From contig NC_086376.1 in NCBI RefSeq assembly GCF_036588685.1, positions 26,325,930 through 26,389,929 of the forward strand: a stretch of 64,000 nt of DNA, written 5' to 3'. The translations under genes and the position numbers were made by a program. The stretch comes from Mytilus trossulus. Its lineage: Eukaryota; Mollusca; Bivalvia; Mytilida; Mytilidae. Below the pieces are notes generated by a model, which saw nothing but the letters and a program-made list of their open reading frames with translations, was not told where the DNA came from and did not search any database. Positions 38,901-49,414 of this stretch are shown here, piece after piece; positions within the stretch are counted from its first letter, which is position 1; each line of letters starts with the position of its first letter.

Positions 38901-41900
38901 ATTGACTAAATTGAATTTTGTCTCAACAAAATTAACAAAATTGAATTTTGTCTCAACAAAATTAACAAAATTGATTTTTGTCTCACGAAAGTCAATTTTG
39001 TTGAGACAAAAGTCAGTTTTGTTGTTACAAAATTGAATTTTGTCGTCACAAAAATGAATTTTGTCGTCACAAAAATGAATTTTGTCGTCACAAAATTGAC
39101 TTTTGTCTCAACAAAATTGACAAAATTGACTTTTGTCTCAACAAAATTGACAAAATTGACTTTTGTCTCAACAAAATTGACAAAATTGACTTTTGTCTCA
39201 ACAAAATTGACAAAATTCTCTTTTGTCTCAACAAAATTAACAAAATTGACTTTTGTCTCAACAAAATTGACAAAATTGACTTTTGTCTCAACAAAATTGA
39301 CAAAATTGATTTTTGTCTCAACAAAATTGACAAAATTGACTTTTGTCTCAACAAAATTAACAAAATTGACTTTTGTGTCAACAAAATTGAATTTTGTCTC
39401 ACAAAATTGAATTTTGTCTCACAAAAGTCAATTTTGTCTCACAAAAGTCAATTTTGTCTCACAAAAGTCAATTTTGTCTCACAAAAGTCAATTTTGTCTC
39501 ACAAAAGTCAATTTTGTCTCACAAAAGTTAATTTTGTCTCACAAAAGTTAATTTTGTCTCACAAAAGTTAATTTTGTTTCACAAAAGTCAATTTTGTCTC
39601 ACAAAATTGAATCTTACCTCACACAATTGACTTTTGTGACTTTAATTTCCATATCAGGTAACAAAAGTCAATTTTGTATGCAAATATGTTTATATTTGCA
39701 TACCTTTTAGACAAAATTGACTTTTGTCATGACAAATATGAATTTTGTCTACAAAAATGAATTTTGTCATGACAAAAATGAATTTTGTCTACACAAATGA
39801 ATTTTGTCATCACAAAATTGAAGTTTTCACAAAACAAGTCTGTATCACATAGTTTTGTAAGACAAAAATGATTTTGTTATGACAGAATTGAATTTTGTAC
39901 AAAACCACAAGAGTCCCATTCGGCGCCCCGTAGACTGTTCGTTGTATTTTGTTAATGAAGTTATATTCTCCTCACAAGAAATACGAATGTTTCCTACATC
40001 ATATAAACCACAGGATAGTTACACTGATGAACTAGATATTTTATTAATAAATTGTATGATATGGAACAAAAACATTTGAAAGCAATAAACGGCCCGAACG
40101 AATTAAAATCAATTGACGTTACAGACTATCAAAGTTCTGACTTGATGAAATGATGACTTCATATTATAAAGCGTAAAACCGCACAAAAGAAATGAAAATT
40201 ATCAGCAGTCAATGCCATTATATCATGATTGATCACTTGTATTATGTGAACCGATACAAATATAATGAAAAATATCGGTCAAAAACTTTCTTACATATTT
40301 CATGCAGGTTTAAATAGAGTTTCCACTCTAAATATTCATATTTAATAAGATCTGAATATTAATTTACATAGGATATAACTTAATCAAAGTTTTGTATATA
40401 GACATTTAAAGTCTCGTTGGTCTCTTTGACACTAACGTTTGTATTACATCAAAGTTTATACTAGCATTTACAGAACTTTAGTTTGTTTGTTTGTTTGTTT
40501 GTTTGGTAGAAAAATTTAAACCGTAGTCTGTATATATCTTACATTGCCTTTTCATGGTGCATACAATTAAAATATGGACAATTATATGTCTTTAATTCAG
40601 GTTTGACATCTTTAGACAAACCATTTTTTTTACCTTTTTGTAACTAGACTAAAACACTACTGTACATAAAAAAATTAACCTAGAATGTTTTAATAAATCA
40701 TGTAATTTCATCCCCCTACTTAAAAATTTAAGCATAAAATATAAAGAAATTATTTTAGAAATTTTGTGTGAACATTTGCAACTTATAAAATGTCCAAGTT
40801 CTGGGGATCAGACTTGTTTTCAGTGGTTGTCGTTTGTCTGTTTAATTCTTAGGTGTGACAGTGTCTAGTTTCCGCTTTTTTTGTTTTATATAGACAAGAC
40901 CGTAAACTGGACCCCTGCTGTGTTTACTTATCGCTAGCCTACACTTCGATACGGAGATTGAGATGGAATGACAGAGTTAAATTAGATGGTTTTCCTGTTT
41001 GAATTGCTGTATACTAGTCAATTCAGTGTGTCACTTTATAGCCTACTGTTCAGGATGAGCCAGTGAGCTGTGATGAAGGCCTATCTTAAACTGGACCCCT
41101 GTTGCGTTCACTTATCGCTACACTGACCTTCGGTGCGAAGCTATAGATAGAACGGCGGACCAGTTTAGGTCTCTCTTTGACCTATTTCATAGTTATCTTC
41201 ATATATACAAAGTGACATGGAGGGAGATTTGTCACCACATTTATCTATCTTGTACAAAATCAAAGGACGGTAACTGTGTCCTCGGGCCTACTAAATAGGA
41301 ATGTTTCTGTACCCTACCTTGTCCCACTTCTCGACATTGAAAGAGGAGATATGAAGCACTCAAAATCTTGAAAGTATATAAAGCGACCATAATGACTACT
41401 CCGATGTTTGATCATTCTAGGTCAGTTTCAAAAGTTTTAAGTTTGTTTAGAAAATGGCTTCTAGAATTTCAATGCGTCATTTAGACCAGCAGAAATCTAT
41501 ATTTACATTTGAGTCTTTAACTCTTTAGATATTATTAAATAATGTCAGGTATTTGTCTCCTTAGAATAAATTCATCTAAATTATTTTTGCTAGGACAACA
41601 ATGTTGTTTTATCAGTAAATGATGCAGAACTATAAAGTAACTTGATGCAACTTTGTCATCACTGAAACACGATAATCAATGAGTAATTTATTGGCCTTTG
41701 TAAACAAATAAGTCATTCTAAATGTCACCAAAGTCATCATCCGGGATATTGATCGTCTGCCGACTGATACAGAAGCAGAATCTCGTATTCATTCTTACGT
41801 ATAGGTTTCCTTTAATTTACTAAATTAATTCATTAAAAAAGCTGCATAAACTTTATGAGGCCACAATGGGTGTTTTGAATTGTTTCTATAATGTTTATGT

Positions 41901-44900
41901 TCTATTAATTCCCATCAACCGTTTATTACAAATAAGTATTGAATTCAATAGTTTAATGCCAAGCACCATACTTAGAACAGAAAAGTTCAATTACTGAATA
42001 TATTAATTATCTTATCTCGTGATATCTAGCAGTGTAATACAAAAAATGTCGTTAATAAAAGTCAGTCAAATAGTTTCAATCGTATTTCTAGTGTAACAAT
42101 TCGTTTGATTTTATTGTCAACTCAATATCCGTGGAAAATATAAAACAATTTAAATGTTGATAACCGTGAAACATATATTACATGTAATGGAATTAAAACT
42201 GGTCCATAAAAGAATGAACAGACTTCGGTTTGAGTCAGTTCTGCACCAGTCCCGTTCCTATCATGATGACAAAGTTTAAAGCATATGATCCGAATGACAG
42301 CAGTTGTAACGGATTGTATGAAAATGGAATTTACAAAGCTGTTATAAAGGTAAATGTCATTCGATTGATATCGAACGGAAAACATATAATTTAATAGAAT
42401 AAAAAAAATTCGATAAATTGGAAATTTTGAAACGACATCGTTTTTACAAGAAATTGCTCCAGTACGCTGATGAGAAACTATATGTTTAAGTATCTGGCAC
42501 TATCTAAAACTAATTGTTTTTTGTTCAAATCAAAACATTATTCAACTAAGATCTAGACATATACCGTACTCGACAGCGGACGCCTCAATTAAAAGTCGCG
42601 CTTTCAAATCTGATATGCATTTGGTTTTCATTGAGTTTAAATCAATGACAGCCTTCAAATGCAGATCATGTATATATCTACGATATCATTTTATATCAAT
42701 CTGCATTTACAAACAAGAAAAATAAAAATAAACAAGGAAGTCATGCCTTTTTTCTTGTATGCTCTTGTGACATTGTGTTTCTGATATAAAGACTGCATTA
42801 CTAGGTTGGTTTTCTACTTATAGTCGATAACCGTCATTCTTGAATGAAGAATAGAAAAAGAAATAGAAAAATAAACCGTCATCAATTGTGTCCAAGGTTT
42901 TAGATATAACTAAAGTATCGGCCAATAAAATATGAATTTTTATTGAAAGCTTTAGTTAGAAGTTTTTTCTAAGAAAAAAATCTCTGACACGGAAAGCAAA
43001 ACTAAACATAATTTCTCCCAGTTATTGAAAGACATTTGTAGAAAAAGTAGGCCAAAGAGATAAGAAATAAACTATTGGTGTTTGAAAGGCATCTACATTT
43101 AGATTATATTGTTATTATATATATGTTTAAGGCTTAACCATTTTTGAACTACTCTACCCTAAATGACAGTATATGTAAGCAAAAGTACTACAAGCCATAC
43201 ATTTCAACCGAAAAGCTGTGAATTTTTTGACACATCAAATAACAAATTGTTATATCTTATTCTGTCGTCCTAACGAATCATTGTTATTTTAGAATTTTTC
43301 ATTTATCTATAATTCATATTTGTATAATATTAAAAGGTCTTAGACATCAAAGTTATTAATCAATATATCATATTTTTGTTTGATTTGACGTCTTTTAAAT
43401 ATTTGTTTTATATTTACATCTACAGTATACTTACTATTCTTAACTTTAACCTATAATGGTTTACTTTTTAAATTGTTATTTGGATTGAGAGTTGTCTCAT
43501 TGGCACTCACACCACATCTTCCTATATCTATTTACTCTTCTTAACGTTTAAAAAATGTAAATTCAACAAATATTAATTCATGTTCTGAATTTCAGTCATG
43601 TACTCCTTGTTAATGCTTCTTGAGAAACTTTGAAGTTGAAAATTAGTATGGTTCTATGGAAAATTGTATCATTGGAAGTTTTATCCTAATGTATCCACGT
43701 TGTCATCACAAGCAAAATAAAAGCAAAATGGATGACGCTAAACGATTTCAGTCAGTAAATACTGTACATGCTGTACTACATTGTACCGGGTTTGTAAATT
43801 ATATTAACATATACCGGTACTCGCCAAATTAATACTATTTTGTTTTTTGTCACAAGGACATTAAACCATGAGTTCCAAAGGATGAAGTTGAAATCATTCC
43901 CTCGTAAATTTTACAGACGCCATTACGAGTTGGTTGACCGTTATGGAATATCTGTTTCAGAGATAACAACGGATATGTTCCAATTGTCGTTACTACATTC
44001 CCTTCCCTTTTTCTCCAAATGTAACCTACCGAATTATACTTATCACTTGGTTTTGAAGTTATATTAACAATACGACGGGTACCACATGTGGAACAGGCTC
44101 TGCTTACCCTTTCGAAGCACCTGAGACAGCCCATATTTTGGTTGGGTTCGTGTTGATCCCTGACCGTCTTCAGTTTTCTGTTGTGGTTTGTGTAAGGTGT
44201 CTGTTTGTCTTGTTACTTTTTTACCATGGCGTTGTTAGTCTACTTTTCGACTTATAAATTTGAATGTCCCTTTTGGTATATTTCGCCTCCATTCTGTAAA
44301 AATAGCTGTGTAGAACATAAAAAGCCACCATAGTAGGTAATTTATATCTTATTTTTTCAATTTCAGGAGATGGCTATGGCCAATTCCTCCTATGCTCGCG
44401 CAGCCGGAATTCAGAGTGAAATAAGCAAAGTGACCGTAACTAGAGTGGCTAGCAGTGAAGTGGAATGTAAACGTCAAACAAACGTGTATAGGAAAGATAT
44501 GATAATCTCAATTAATAATATATCACGAGAACAAAGGATGCTACGAAAATCTATGGTGCGTTATTCAAAGAAAAAGAAACAACACAAACTAGTTAAAGAA
44601 AAACGAGAAAAAGTGATATTAGAAAGAGAAGAGAGAGAACGTGAACATATCGCACAATGGGAACAGATTCATGCTGTATTGAATTTAGAAAATGGCGTCA
44701 GTATGGAACATTCAGCTGAAAATACGCTAAAACACAAACATGATGAAAATAGTATTCTAAATGACGAAAACAATAACGAAACTTTTGAAGACAATAATAA
44801 AAATAAAAACAAAAAGAGTAGCACAAAAGACGAGCAAAATGAACAGTCTTTGAACCCATTTGAAGTACTTCCAGCAATTACTGAAGACGAAAATGAACAA

Positions 44901-45698
44901 GAAACAAACCAAGAAAATGAAAATGAAGAACTTGAGAATAAGCCATCAACATCCGAAACTAATTCATTCTCAACATCAGAAACTATTCCATCCTCGACAT
45001 CAGATACAACACAATCTATTGAGAATTATTTAAGTCCTTTGTTATCACTGACACTCAGGCCGCTGAAGCCTAGAAAGCAAATTGTGTCCTTTTCTGATAT
45101 TATAAAGCTTAAACATTCACACAACACAAATAAACTTTTTGATATGGTTCATGTTCTTGCCACAAAAAGTGGAGTCAATGAGAGTGTAGAAAAACGCCGA
45201 GCAGAACGAAGAAACTCCAGGATTCCGAAAGGTAGTACGGATGCAGCGGTTTCAGCATCTTTACGAAAGCAAGCGTCAATTATTTACCCAATGAAATATG
45301 GTTATGGCGACCATGCATCAAACAATGAAGAAAAATTTGATTTTTACGATAACAATGTTGATACAGACAATAATGTGGCATCTTTAGAAACAGAACTAAC
45401 AGACAGAAGTGACAAACATTCATCGCTTAATGGCACATCTCCTCTAAAGAAATTTAAACGAAACAAAAGTATCTCTGGTTTTAGCGACGAATTCAAGAAA
45501 TTCCGAAAGGAGGAAATGATTAAGAATGGTATTGCCGAAGAAGGGCGTAGATATACGAATTTATCAACTCGATCTACATCTTCAAAACTTCTCCCATCAA
45601 TTAACAGTTCCAAGTCTTCGCCAAATCATTCGCGGAACAACTCTGTGTCTTGGACAGAAGCTTTCGGATTATTGAAAATTGTTCACAATATAGATTGA
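35835..45698 (+). CDS. Unknown coiled-coil/disordered protein, proposed join 35835-35909 + 44367-45698
   Basis: I do not recognise this protein. The long exon (44367-45698) encodes 443 residues without a stop. In it, residues about 45-100 are strongly charged and probably coiled coil (SREQRMLRKSM, then a KKKKQHKLVKEKREK stretch and REEREREH). Residues 115-215 are Asn/Glu/Ser-rich and probably disordered. A more ordered-looking SFSDIIKLKH...LFDMVHVLAT block and basic patches (RRAERRNSRIPKGS, LKKFKRNKS) follow. The exon begins just after the acceptor TTTTTTCAATTTCAG, so an upstream exon is expected. A fitting one is 35835-35909: ATG after an in-frame TAA at 35805, 25 codons, donor AAG|GTATTG, phase 0, giving a 468-residue product. 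The join is my inference; other exons could lie between. There is no TM segment or signal peptide. Confidence 0.6.
36566..38206. mobile_element. Fold-back element 1, arms of TCGAAATTTCGA-type tandem repeats
   Basis: The termini are inverted copies: acggaagcgtattagggaca at 36570 and its complement ending at 38196. Inside each end is a run of degenerate repeats around aactcgaaatttcgactt (36630-37090) and, inverted, aagtcgaaatttcgagttt (37890-38140). The outer flanks share gtattt, fitting a 6-7-bp target duplication. The 0.8-kb centre has a C-run at 37285-37301 and a REP-A tail at about 37745-37802, but no transposase. Confidence 0.8.
37745..37802 (+). repeat. Short REP-A 3' end inside fold-back element 1
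   Basis: ttttgtggatagttgtctta, ttggcaatcataccacatct and tctttttttt form the last 55 or so bases of REP-A, showing that retroelement tails insert into the spacer of the fold-back element. Confidence 0.85.
38310..39938. mobile_element. Fold-back element 2 with 7-bp target-site duplication
   Basis: The element is 38317-39931. Its ends are near-perfect inverted repeats: acggggcgccgaatgggact then cttgtggttttgtac, and the complement at the right. It is flanked by AGACTGT on both sides (38310-38316 and 39932-39938). The interior is almost wholly built from words such as acaaaattgac and ttttgtctc. A 30-bp period (about 39100-39375, roughly nine units) and a 20-bp period (acaaaagtcaattttgtctc, about 39420-39600) are clear. 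Open frames through it on both strands are by-products of the period. Confidence 0.92.
39940..40790. other. Intronic DNA of the unknown gene (if the join is right)
   Basis: AT-rich DNA with a (GTTT)n microsatellite at about 40480-40505. No other feature. Confidence 0.45.
40795..41200 (+). repeat. Dispersed repeat with two copies of a ~75-bp unit
   Basis: taaactggacccctgctgtg with tttacttatcgcta and the following gat(a/g)cgga-type words occurs at 40903 and, diverged, at 41087 (taaactggacccctgttgcg). The preceding ttcagtggttgtcgtttgtc is REP-A-like. Confidence 0.7.
41205..43440. other. No gene recognised
   Basis: AT-rich DNA inside the proposed intron, without supported exons. Confidence 0.45.
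43445..43530 (+). repeat. REP-A variant 3' end
   Basis: ttgagagttgtctcattggc followed by actcacaccacatcttccta is the short 3'-anchored form of the 25545/48720 subfamily. Confidence 0.8.
43840..44290 (+). pseudogene. Reverse-transcriptase C terminus plus REP-D tail
   Basis: Residues read MKLKSFPRKFYRRHYELVD and RYGISVSEITTDMF. This matches the C-terminal block (KFYxRHxxLVxRYGxxVSxM) of a retroelement polymerase widespread in aquatic animals, as I recall it. The 3' untranslated tail follows (cctaccgaattatacttatc, gtggaacaggctctgcttac, gggttcgtgttgatccctga). The catalytic domain is absent. It lies just upstream of the acceptor of the unknown gene's long exon. Confidence 0.7.
44367..45698 (+). 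CDS. Long terminal exon of the unknown coiled-coil gene
   Basis: The open frame runs for 1.3 kb in DNA where random open frames rarely pass 300 bases. Internal Met codons lie at 44370 and 44376, directly after a good acceptor. If the first exon is non-coding, translation could begin at 44370 (442 residues). The stop TGA at 45696-45698 is followed within about 85 bases by AATAAA signals. Confidence 0.85.
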   Translation, partial: EMAMANSSYARAAGIQSEISKVTVTRVASSEVECKRQTNVYRKDMIISINNISREQRMLRKSMVRYSKKKKQHKLVKEKREKVILEREEREREHIAQWEQIHAVLNLENGVSMEHSAENTLKHKHDENSILNDENNNETFEDNNKNKNKKSSTKDEQNEQSLNPFEVLPAITEDENEQETNQENENEELENKPSTSETNSFSTSETIPSSTSDTTQSIENYLSPLLSLTLRPLKPRKQIVSFSDIIKLKHSHNTNKLFDMVHVLATKSGVNESVEKRRAERRNSRIPKGSTDAAVSASLRKQASIIYPMKYGYGDHASNNEEKFDFYDNNVDTDNNVASLETELTDRSDKHSSLNGTSPLKKFKRNKSISGFSDEFKKFRKEEMIKNGIAEEGRRYTNLSTRSTSSKLLPSINSSKSSPNHSRNNSVSWTEAFGLLKIVHNID

Positions 45699-45781
45699 TC
45701 AATCATTATCATGATTCATTTCATATAATCATTATATTCAGCATTCATTAAAATTACACATTTTTTTTTACATTTGTGTAT

Positions 45782-45815
45782 AATAAATAAACTCATCAAA
45801 GATATCTGGAATAAA
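45782..45815 (+). terminator. Cluster of polyadenylation signals after the unknown gene
   Basis: AATAAA occurs at 45782, 45786 and 45810, 84-112 bases after the stop codon. This suits a short 3' UTR. Confidence 0.5.
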
Positions 45816-45989
45816 AGTAATTTATCATTATGACAATGGTAAAATGAAATAACAGGCATTAGAAATAAATGCAAAAACTGCTATTTGCTGTTTGACTTCG
45901 CCCCGTTGTGTGTGTATGTCGGAAGCCTTGTATTTGATGGTATATGTTTATAGCTGTATCTCACATTTGTTTTTTGATGAAAAAAACAC

Positions 45990-46355
45990 CCAACATTTTA
46001 CACCACTGGGTCGATGCCACTGCTGTTGGACGTTTTGTCCCCGAGGGTATCACCAGCCCAGTAGTCAGCACTTCTGTGTTGACATGAATATCTCAATTAT
46101 GTGGTCATTTTTATTAATTTCCTGTTTACAAAACTTTAAATTTTTCGAAAAACTAAGGATATTCTTGTCCCAGGACTAGATTACCATAGCTGTATTTGGC
46201 ACAACTTTTTGGAATTTTCGGATCCTCAATGCTCTTCAACTTTGTACTTGTTTGGCTATATAACTATTTTGATATGAGCGTCACTGATGAGTTTTATGTA
46301 GACGAAACGCGCGTCTGGCGTACTAAATTATAATCCTTGTACTTTTGATAACTAT
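45990..46355 (+). mobile_element. Dispersed repeat ending in a hammerhead ribozyme
   Basis: The body runs from acattttacaccactgggtc through cccgagggtatcaccagccc, gtgttgacatgaatatctca and ggatcctcaatgctcttcaa to the hammerhead and a tail ttgtacttttgataacta. I recognise this unit as abundant in mussel DNA. No protein is encoded, so it would be mobilised in trans. Confidence 0.7.
46278..46321 (+). ncRNA. Hammerhead ribozyme motif (type I arrangement)
   Basis: Core CTGATGA at 46284-46290 and GAAA at 46304-46307 are intact. Stem II is 46291-46303 (GTTT paired with AGAC, one G-U). Stem III is very short, from the self-complementary ACGCGCGT (46307-46314). The cleavage triplet is GTC, with the predicted cut after 46315. 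Stem I pairs 46278-46283 (GCGTCA) with 46316-46321 (TGGCGT). Such tiny stem III forms are known in metazoan hammerheads and are expected to work best as dimers. Confidence 0.85.
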
Positions 46356-46499
46356 TTTAATATTCATCAATTCTTTATTTCACTCTTTGCTGTTTTAACA
46401 AAGTACTTAATCTACAGCTTTCCATTAAGTATCCCTGTTAATAATTACTGAATATCCAATGAGAATATACAGTAGAACTTATTTTATTTTCTACATATT

Positions 46500-46725
46500 T
46501 TTGTTTTGTACATAGATAAGACCGTTTGATTTCTCGTTTGAATTCTTTTACAATTGTCGTGTAGGTATCTTATTGGCTTACTGTGTGGTATGGGTTTGCT
46601 CATGCCTGAAGGCTTAATTCGAAGACTATTTGTTGCTGGCTTTTTTACATCGTTTGGTCTCTGGTGGAAAGTTGTCTCATTTGCAATCATACTAGATTCT
46701 CTTATTTTTATATCATACTCGAATG
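46500..46725 (+). repeat. REP-A copy
   Basis: ataagaccgtttgatttctc, gtttgaattcttttaca, gtgtggtatgggtttgctca, tgaaggcttaattcgaagac and aaagttgtctcatttgcaat follow REP-A order. Confidence 0.85.
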
Positions 46726-46984
46726 TAAGGAGGGGCACATGTTCATACCTCAGTCCCTCAAGAAGTCTTATCCGAATACTCCTCCATGATTTCACAAATT
46801 TAACCGGTTGTCATTCGGGGTGCTATCGTTTATATTTGGAAATAGTTTCAATTGATCTTTCCTTGTGGTCACTGATAACTAACACTTATTGTTTTCCAAT
46901 GTCACCTTTTTTTACATTGTACGGGTTCGTTATAATACAAAAGCTAAGACAAATCAAATTTGTAAAGGTTTCATCTTGTATACA

Positions 46985-47130
46985 TTATTGTAAAGGGGCC
47001 AGCGGAAGCCCGCCTCGGGGTGCGGTATTTTTGAAGATCCATAAATAATACTGTACCGTCTTCTGCTCTTTGTTCTGAATTTTGTCTCTTTGACACATTC
47101 CCCGTTTCCATTCTCTATTAACTCTATGCA
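46985..47130 (+). repeat. REP-B 3' end
   Basis: aggggccagcggaagcccgc, cggggtgcggtatttttg and tctttgacacattccccgtt; the copy is cut at its 5' side. Confidence 0.85.
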
Positions 47131-47304
47131 TAACGATTAAGAATTAGGTATCGCTTATATTAATTGAAGGTTCTTCATTTCAAAATATTGATTAACGCGA
47201 ATTTAAGTTTATTTTGATTGAAATTGATTAACAAGAATTGATATCAAGCAATATTCAGTTCTCACGTATTTTCATTTAGGAAATAAATAAATAGTAAAAT
47301 CACA

Positions 47305-47480
47305 AATATATGAACTCCGAGGAAAATTCAAAACGGGAACTTATCAAATGACAAAATCAAAAGTCCAAACACATCAAACCAATGGACAACAACTGTCATA
47401 TTCCTTGCTTGGTTCAGGCATTTTCTTATGTAGAAAATGGTGGATTTAAGCTTGTATGACAGTCGCATCAAATTCCTTTA
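47305..47480 (-). repeat. REP-C copy
   Basis: gaactccgaggaaaattcaa, aacgggaacttatcaaatga, caacaactgtcatattcctt and tgtatgacagtcgcatcaaa are the REP-C series on the minus strand. Confidence 0.85.
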
Positions 47481-47590
47481 TATTGACAATGATGTGCGAA
47501 CAAAACAAAGAGACATAATAGGTAAAAATGTCAAAAATACAGCAGACAACATAAGATATAATCTTAATCACTAAAAAAACCAAAACAAAT

Positions 47591-47950
47591 ATGTATCAAA
47601 GAAGCACAAAATGGCATACAAACCAAGCATATTAGCAAAAATTAAAGACAAGAAAACGCCATAGTACAATAATACAACGACGGGAGGTATAAGTACAGAG
47701 CCACGTCATATATGCATCAAAGAAACATAAAAAGTCATATAGACAAAGCACACAGCAAAAATGAAAGACAAGCAACAAACAGGTTTTACAATAGATAAAT
47801 AACGGGATGAATAAGAACAGAGCCACGCTATATGTATCGAATCAACACCATTAGTCATATCACATTTGCAGAAATGTAAGTAGGAATACGAGAATATCAT
47901 AAATACTACTGACCAGATGAACAAGTACCACAAGTATCTAAATCACAATA
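47591..47950. repeat. ~121-bp tandem repeat, three units
   Basis: Unit starts are at 47591 (atgtatcaaagaagcacaaa), 47712 (atgcatcaaagaaacataaa) and 47832 (atgtatcgaatcaacaccat). The first two share acagagccacg and gaaagacaag/taaagacaag at the same spacing. The third is the most diverged. Confidence 0.8.
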
Positions 47951-47999
47951 AAACAATAAAAAATTTAACAAAGAATCACAAAAAGGCATACATTAAAGT

Positions 48000-48715
48000 T
48001 AACAACGTCATTCATTGCTTTCTTATTTTGAATTTAATTTTTATTATAACAGAGTTCATGAGAGAAAATCCTTTATGTTGCTAGAACCCCCGAGAACGAC
48101 ACAGATTGTTTGTATTGATGACCAGAACTCTATACAGTGTCGGATAATATATTGAATTTATTTGAGTAAATTGAAGTTAAATATATGGACACTTACAGAT
48201 ATTCACATCTCAGAAAATTTTCCTTCATATTTGGTATTTTATAACCGACAATTACATACATCCTGATCCACACAATACTGAAACATACCAAATAAAACAA
48301 CTGTCATATTCCTGACTCGATACAGACATTTTCTGAAGAATTATGCTGTTTTATTTAAAATAGCTAAACAATAGATTTGAATACGGATTTGACAAGTATC
48401 CACAAAATACCAAATGACAATTAATCATGTGTGACTACAGATTACCATAAAACAATGACAAAACACGTACTGTAGCTTCAATGGTCACGGATAAAATACC
48501 CGGGAACTATTCAAAATACGAAACTAATGGCATGAGTTTATGCTGCAAAAAAAAAACGAAAAACAAGAATAGAGGATATCAATTGACGCTAACCAATGGA
48601 TTACGATGGATGTCGAGACCTTGTTGATAAATATTCCGTATCGGCTTCGTAGGTAATACACAGTGGTCTTGAAGTATAGGTTCGAGGTACTGACGTTGTT
48701 GAAGTCCAATCAACT
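48000..48715. other. Mostly unrecognised DNA with a REP-C fragment
   Basis: 48265-48345 (aataaaacaactgtcatatt, cctgactcgatacagac) is a minus REP-C piece. The rest shows nothing supported. Confidence 0.45.
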
Positions 48716-48719
48716 TGAA

Positions 48720-49005
48720 ACTTAGTACACATAGATATAGGAAGATGTGATGTGAGTGCCAATGAGACAACTCTCCATTCAAATAACATTTTAAAAAAAG
48801 TAAACCATTATAGGTTAAAGTACGGCCTTCAACACGGAACCTTGCTCACACCGAACAACAAGCTATAAAGGGCCCCAAAATTACTAGTGTAAAACCATTC
48901 AAACGGGAAAACCAACGGTCTAATCTATATAAACAAAACGAGAAACATGTATATATTACATAAACAAACGACAACTACTGTAATCAGATTCCTGACTTAG
49001 GACAT
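48720..49005 (-). repeat. REP-A variant copy
   Basis: ataggaagatgtgatgtgag, tgccaatgagacaactctcc, gttaaagtacggccttcaac, caacaagctataaagggccc and attcctgacttaggac give the fullest minus copy of the variant subfamily. Confidence 0.85.
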
Positions 49006-49009
49006 GTTC

Positions 49010-49410
49010 CCTATGGTATGATCTTTCTAATTTTAATGCCACATTAGACTTTTTACCCAATTTCACGGTCCATTGAACATGGAAAATTATAGTGCGAGTG
49101 GGGCATCCGTGTACTTTGGACACATTCTTTTTTGCTATGTTTTTATTTCGGTATTCGTGTCTTTCGTTTTGGCGTATGAATTACGTCTATATGCCTTTTG
49201 TATTTCTTTGTTGGCATATGTATGTGTTTATTTTTATAGTGATTGGGACTATAGCACAATGTTGGCTGCTGTACCCCTATATTTGACAAAATGTTATTTT
49301 GACTTTGTTTTTTTCACACATTGCTGTCAATACAAATGAGTCTTGAGCAATTACCATAACACGTTGGTTGGCTATGATGCCAGATTCGGTCCAACATTTT
49401 CCTACCAGAA
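49010..49410. other. No gene recognised
   Basis: Open frames here (49073-49339 and a second overlapping frame) are T-rich, hydrophobic by composition and overlap each other, with no splice or domain support. Confidence 0.4.
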
Positions 49411-49414
49411 AATA

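Noticed and set aside
39033..39410. 125-codon open frame of TKLTFVS-type repeats (and one on the other strand)
   Set aside because: Both are produced by a 30-bp non-coding period inside fold-back element 2; both strands are open for the same reason.
46554..47048. 164-codon open frame
   Set aside because: It runs through REP-A, unique DNA and REP-B with no splice or domain support, and the same repeats are not open elsewhere.
49073..49339. Two overlapping T-rich hydrophobic frames resembling membrane proteins
   Set aside because: Composition alone makes them hydrophobic; there is no splice, start or homology support.
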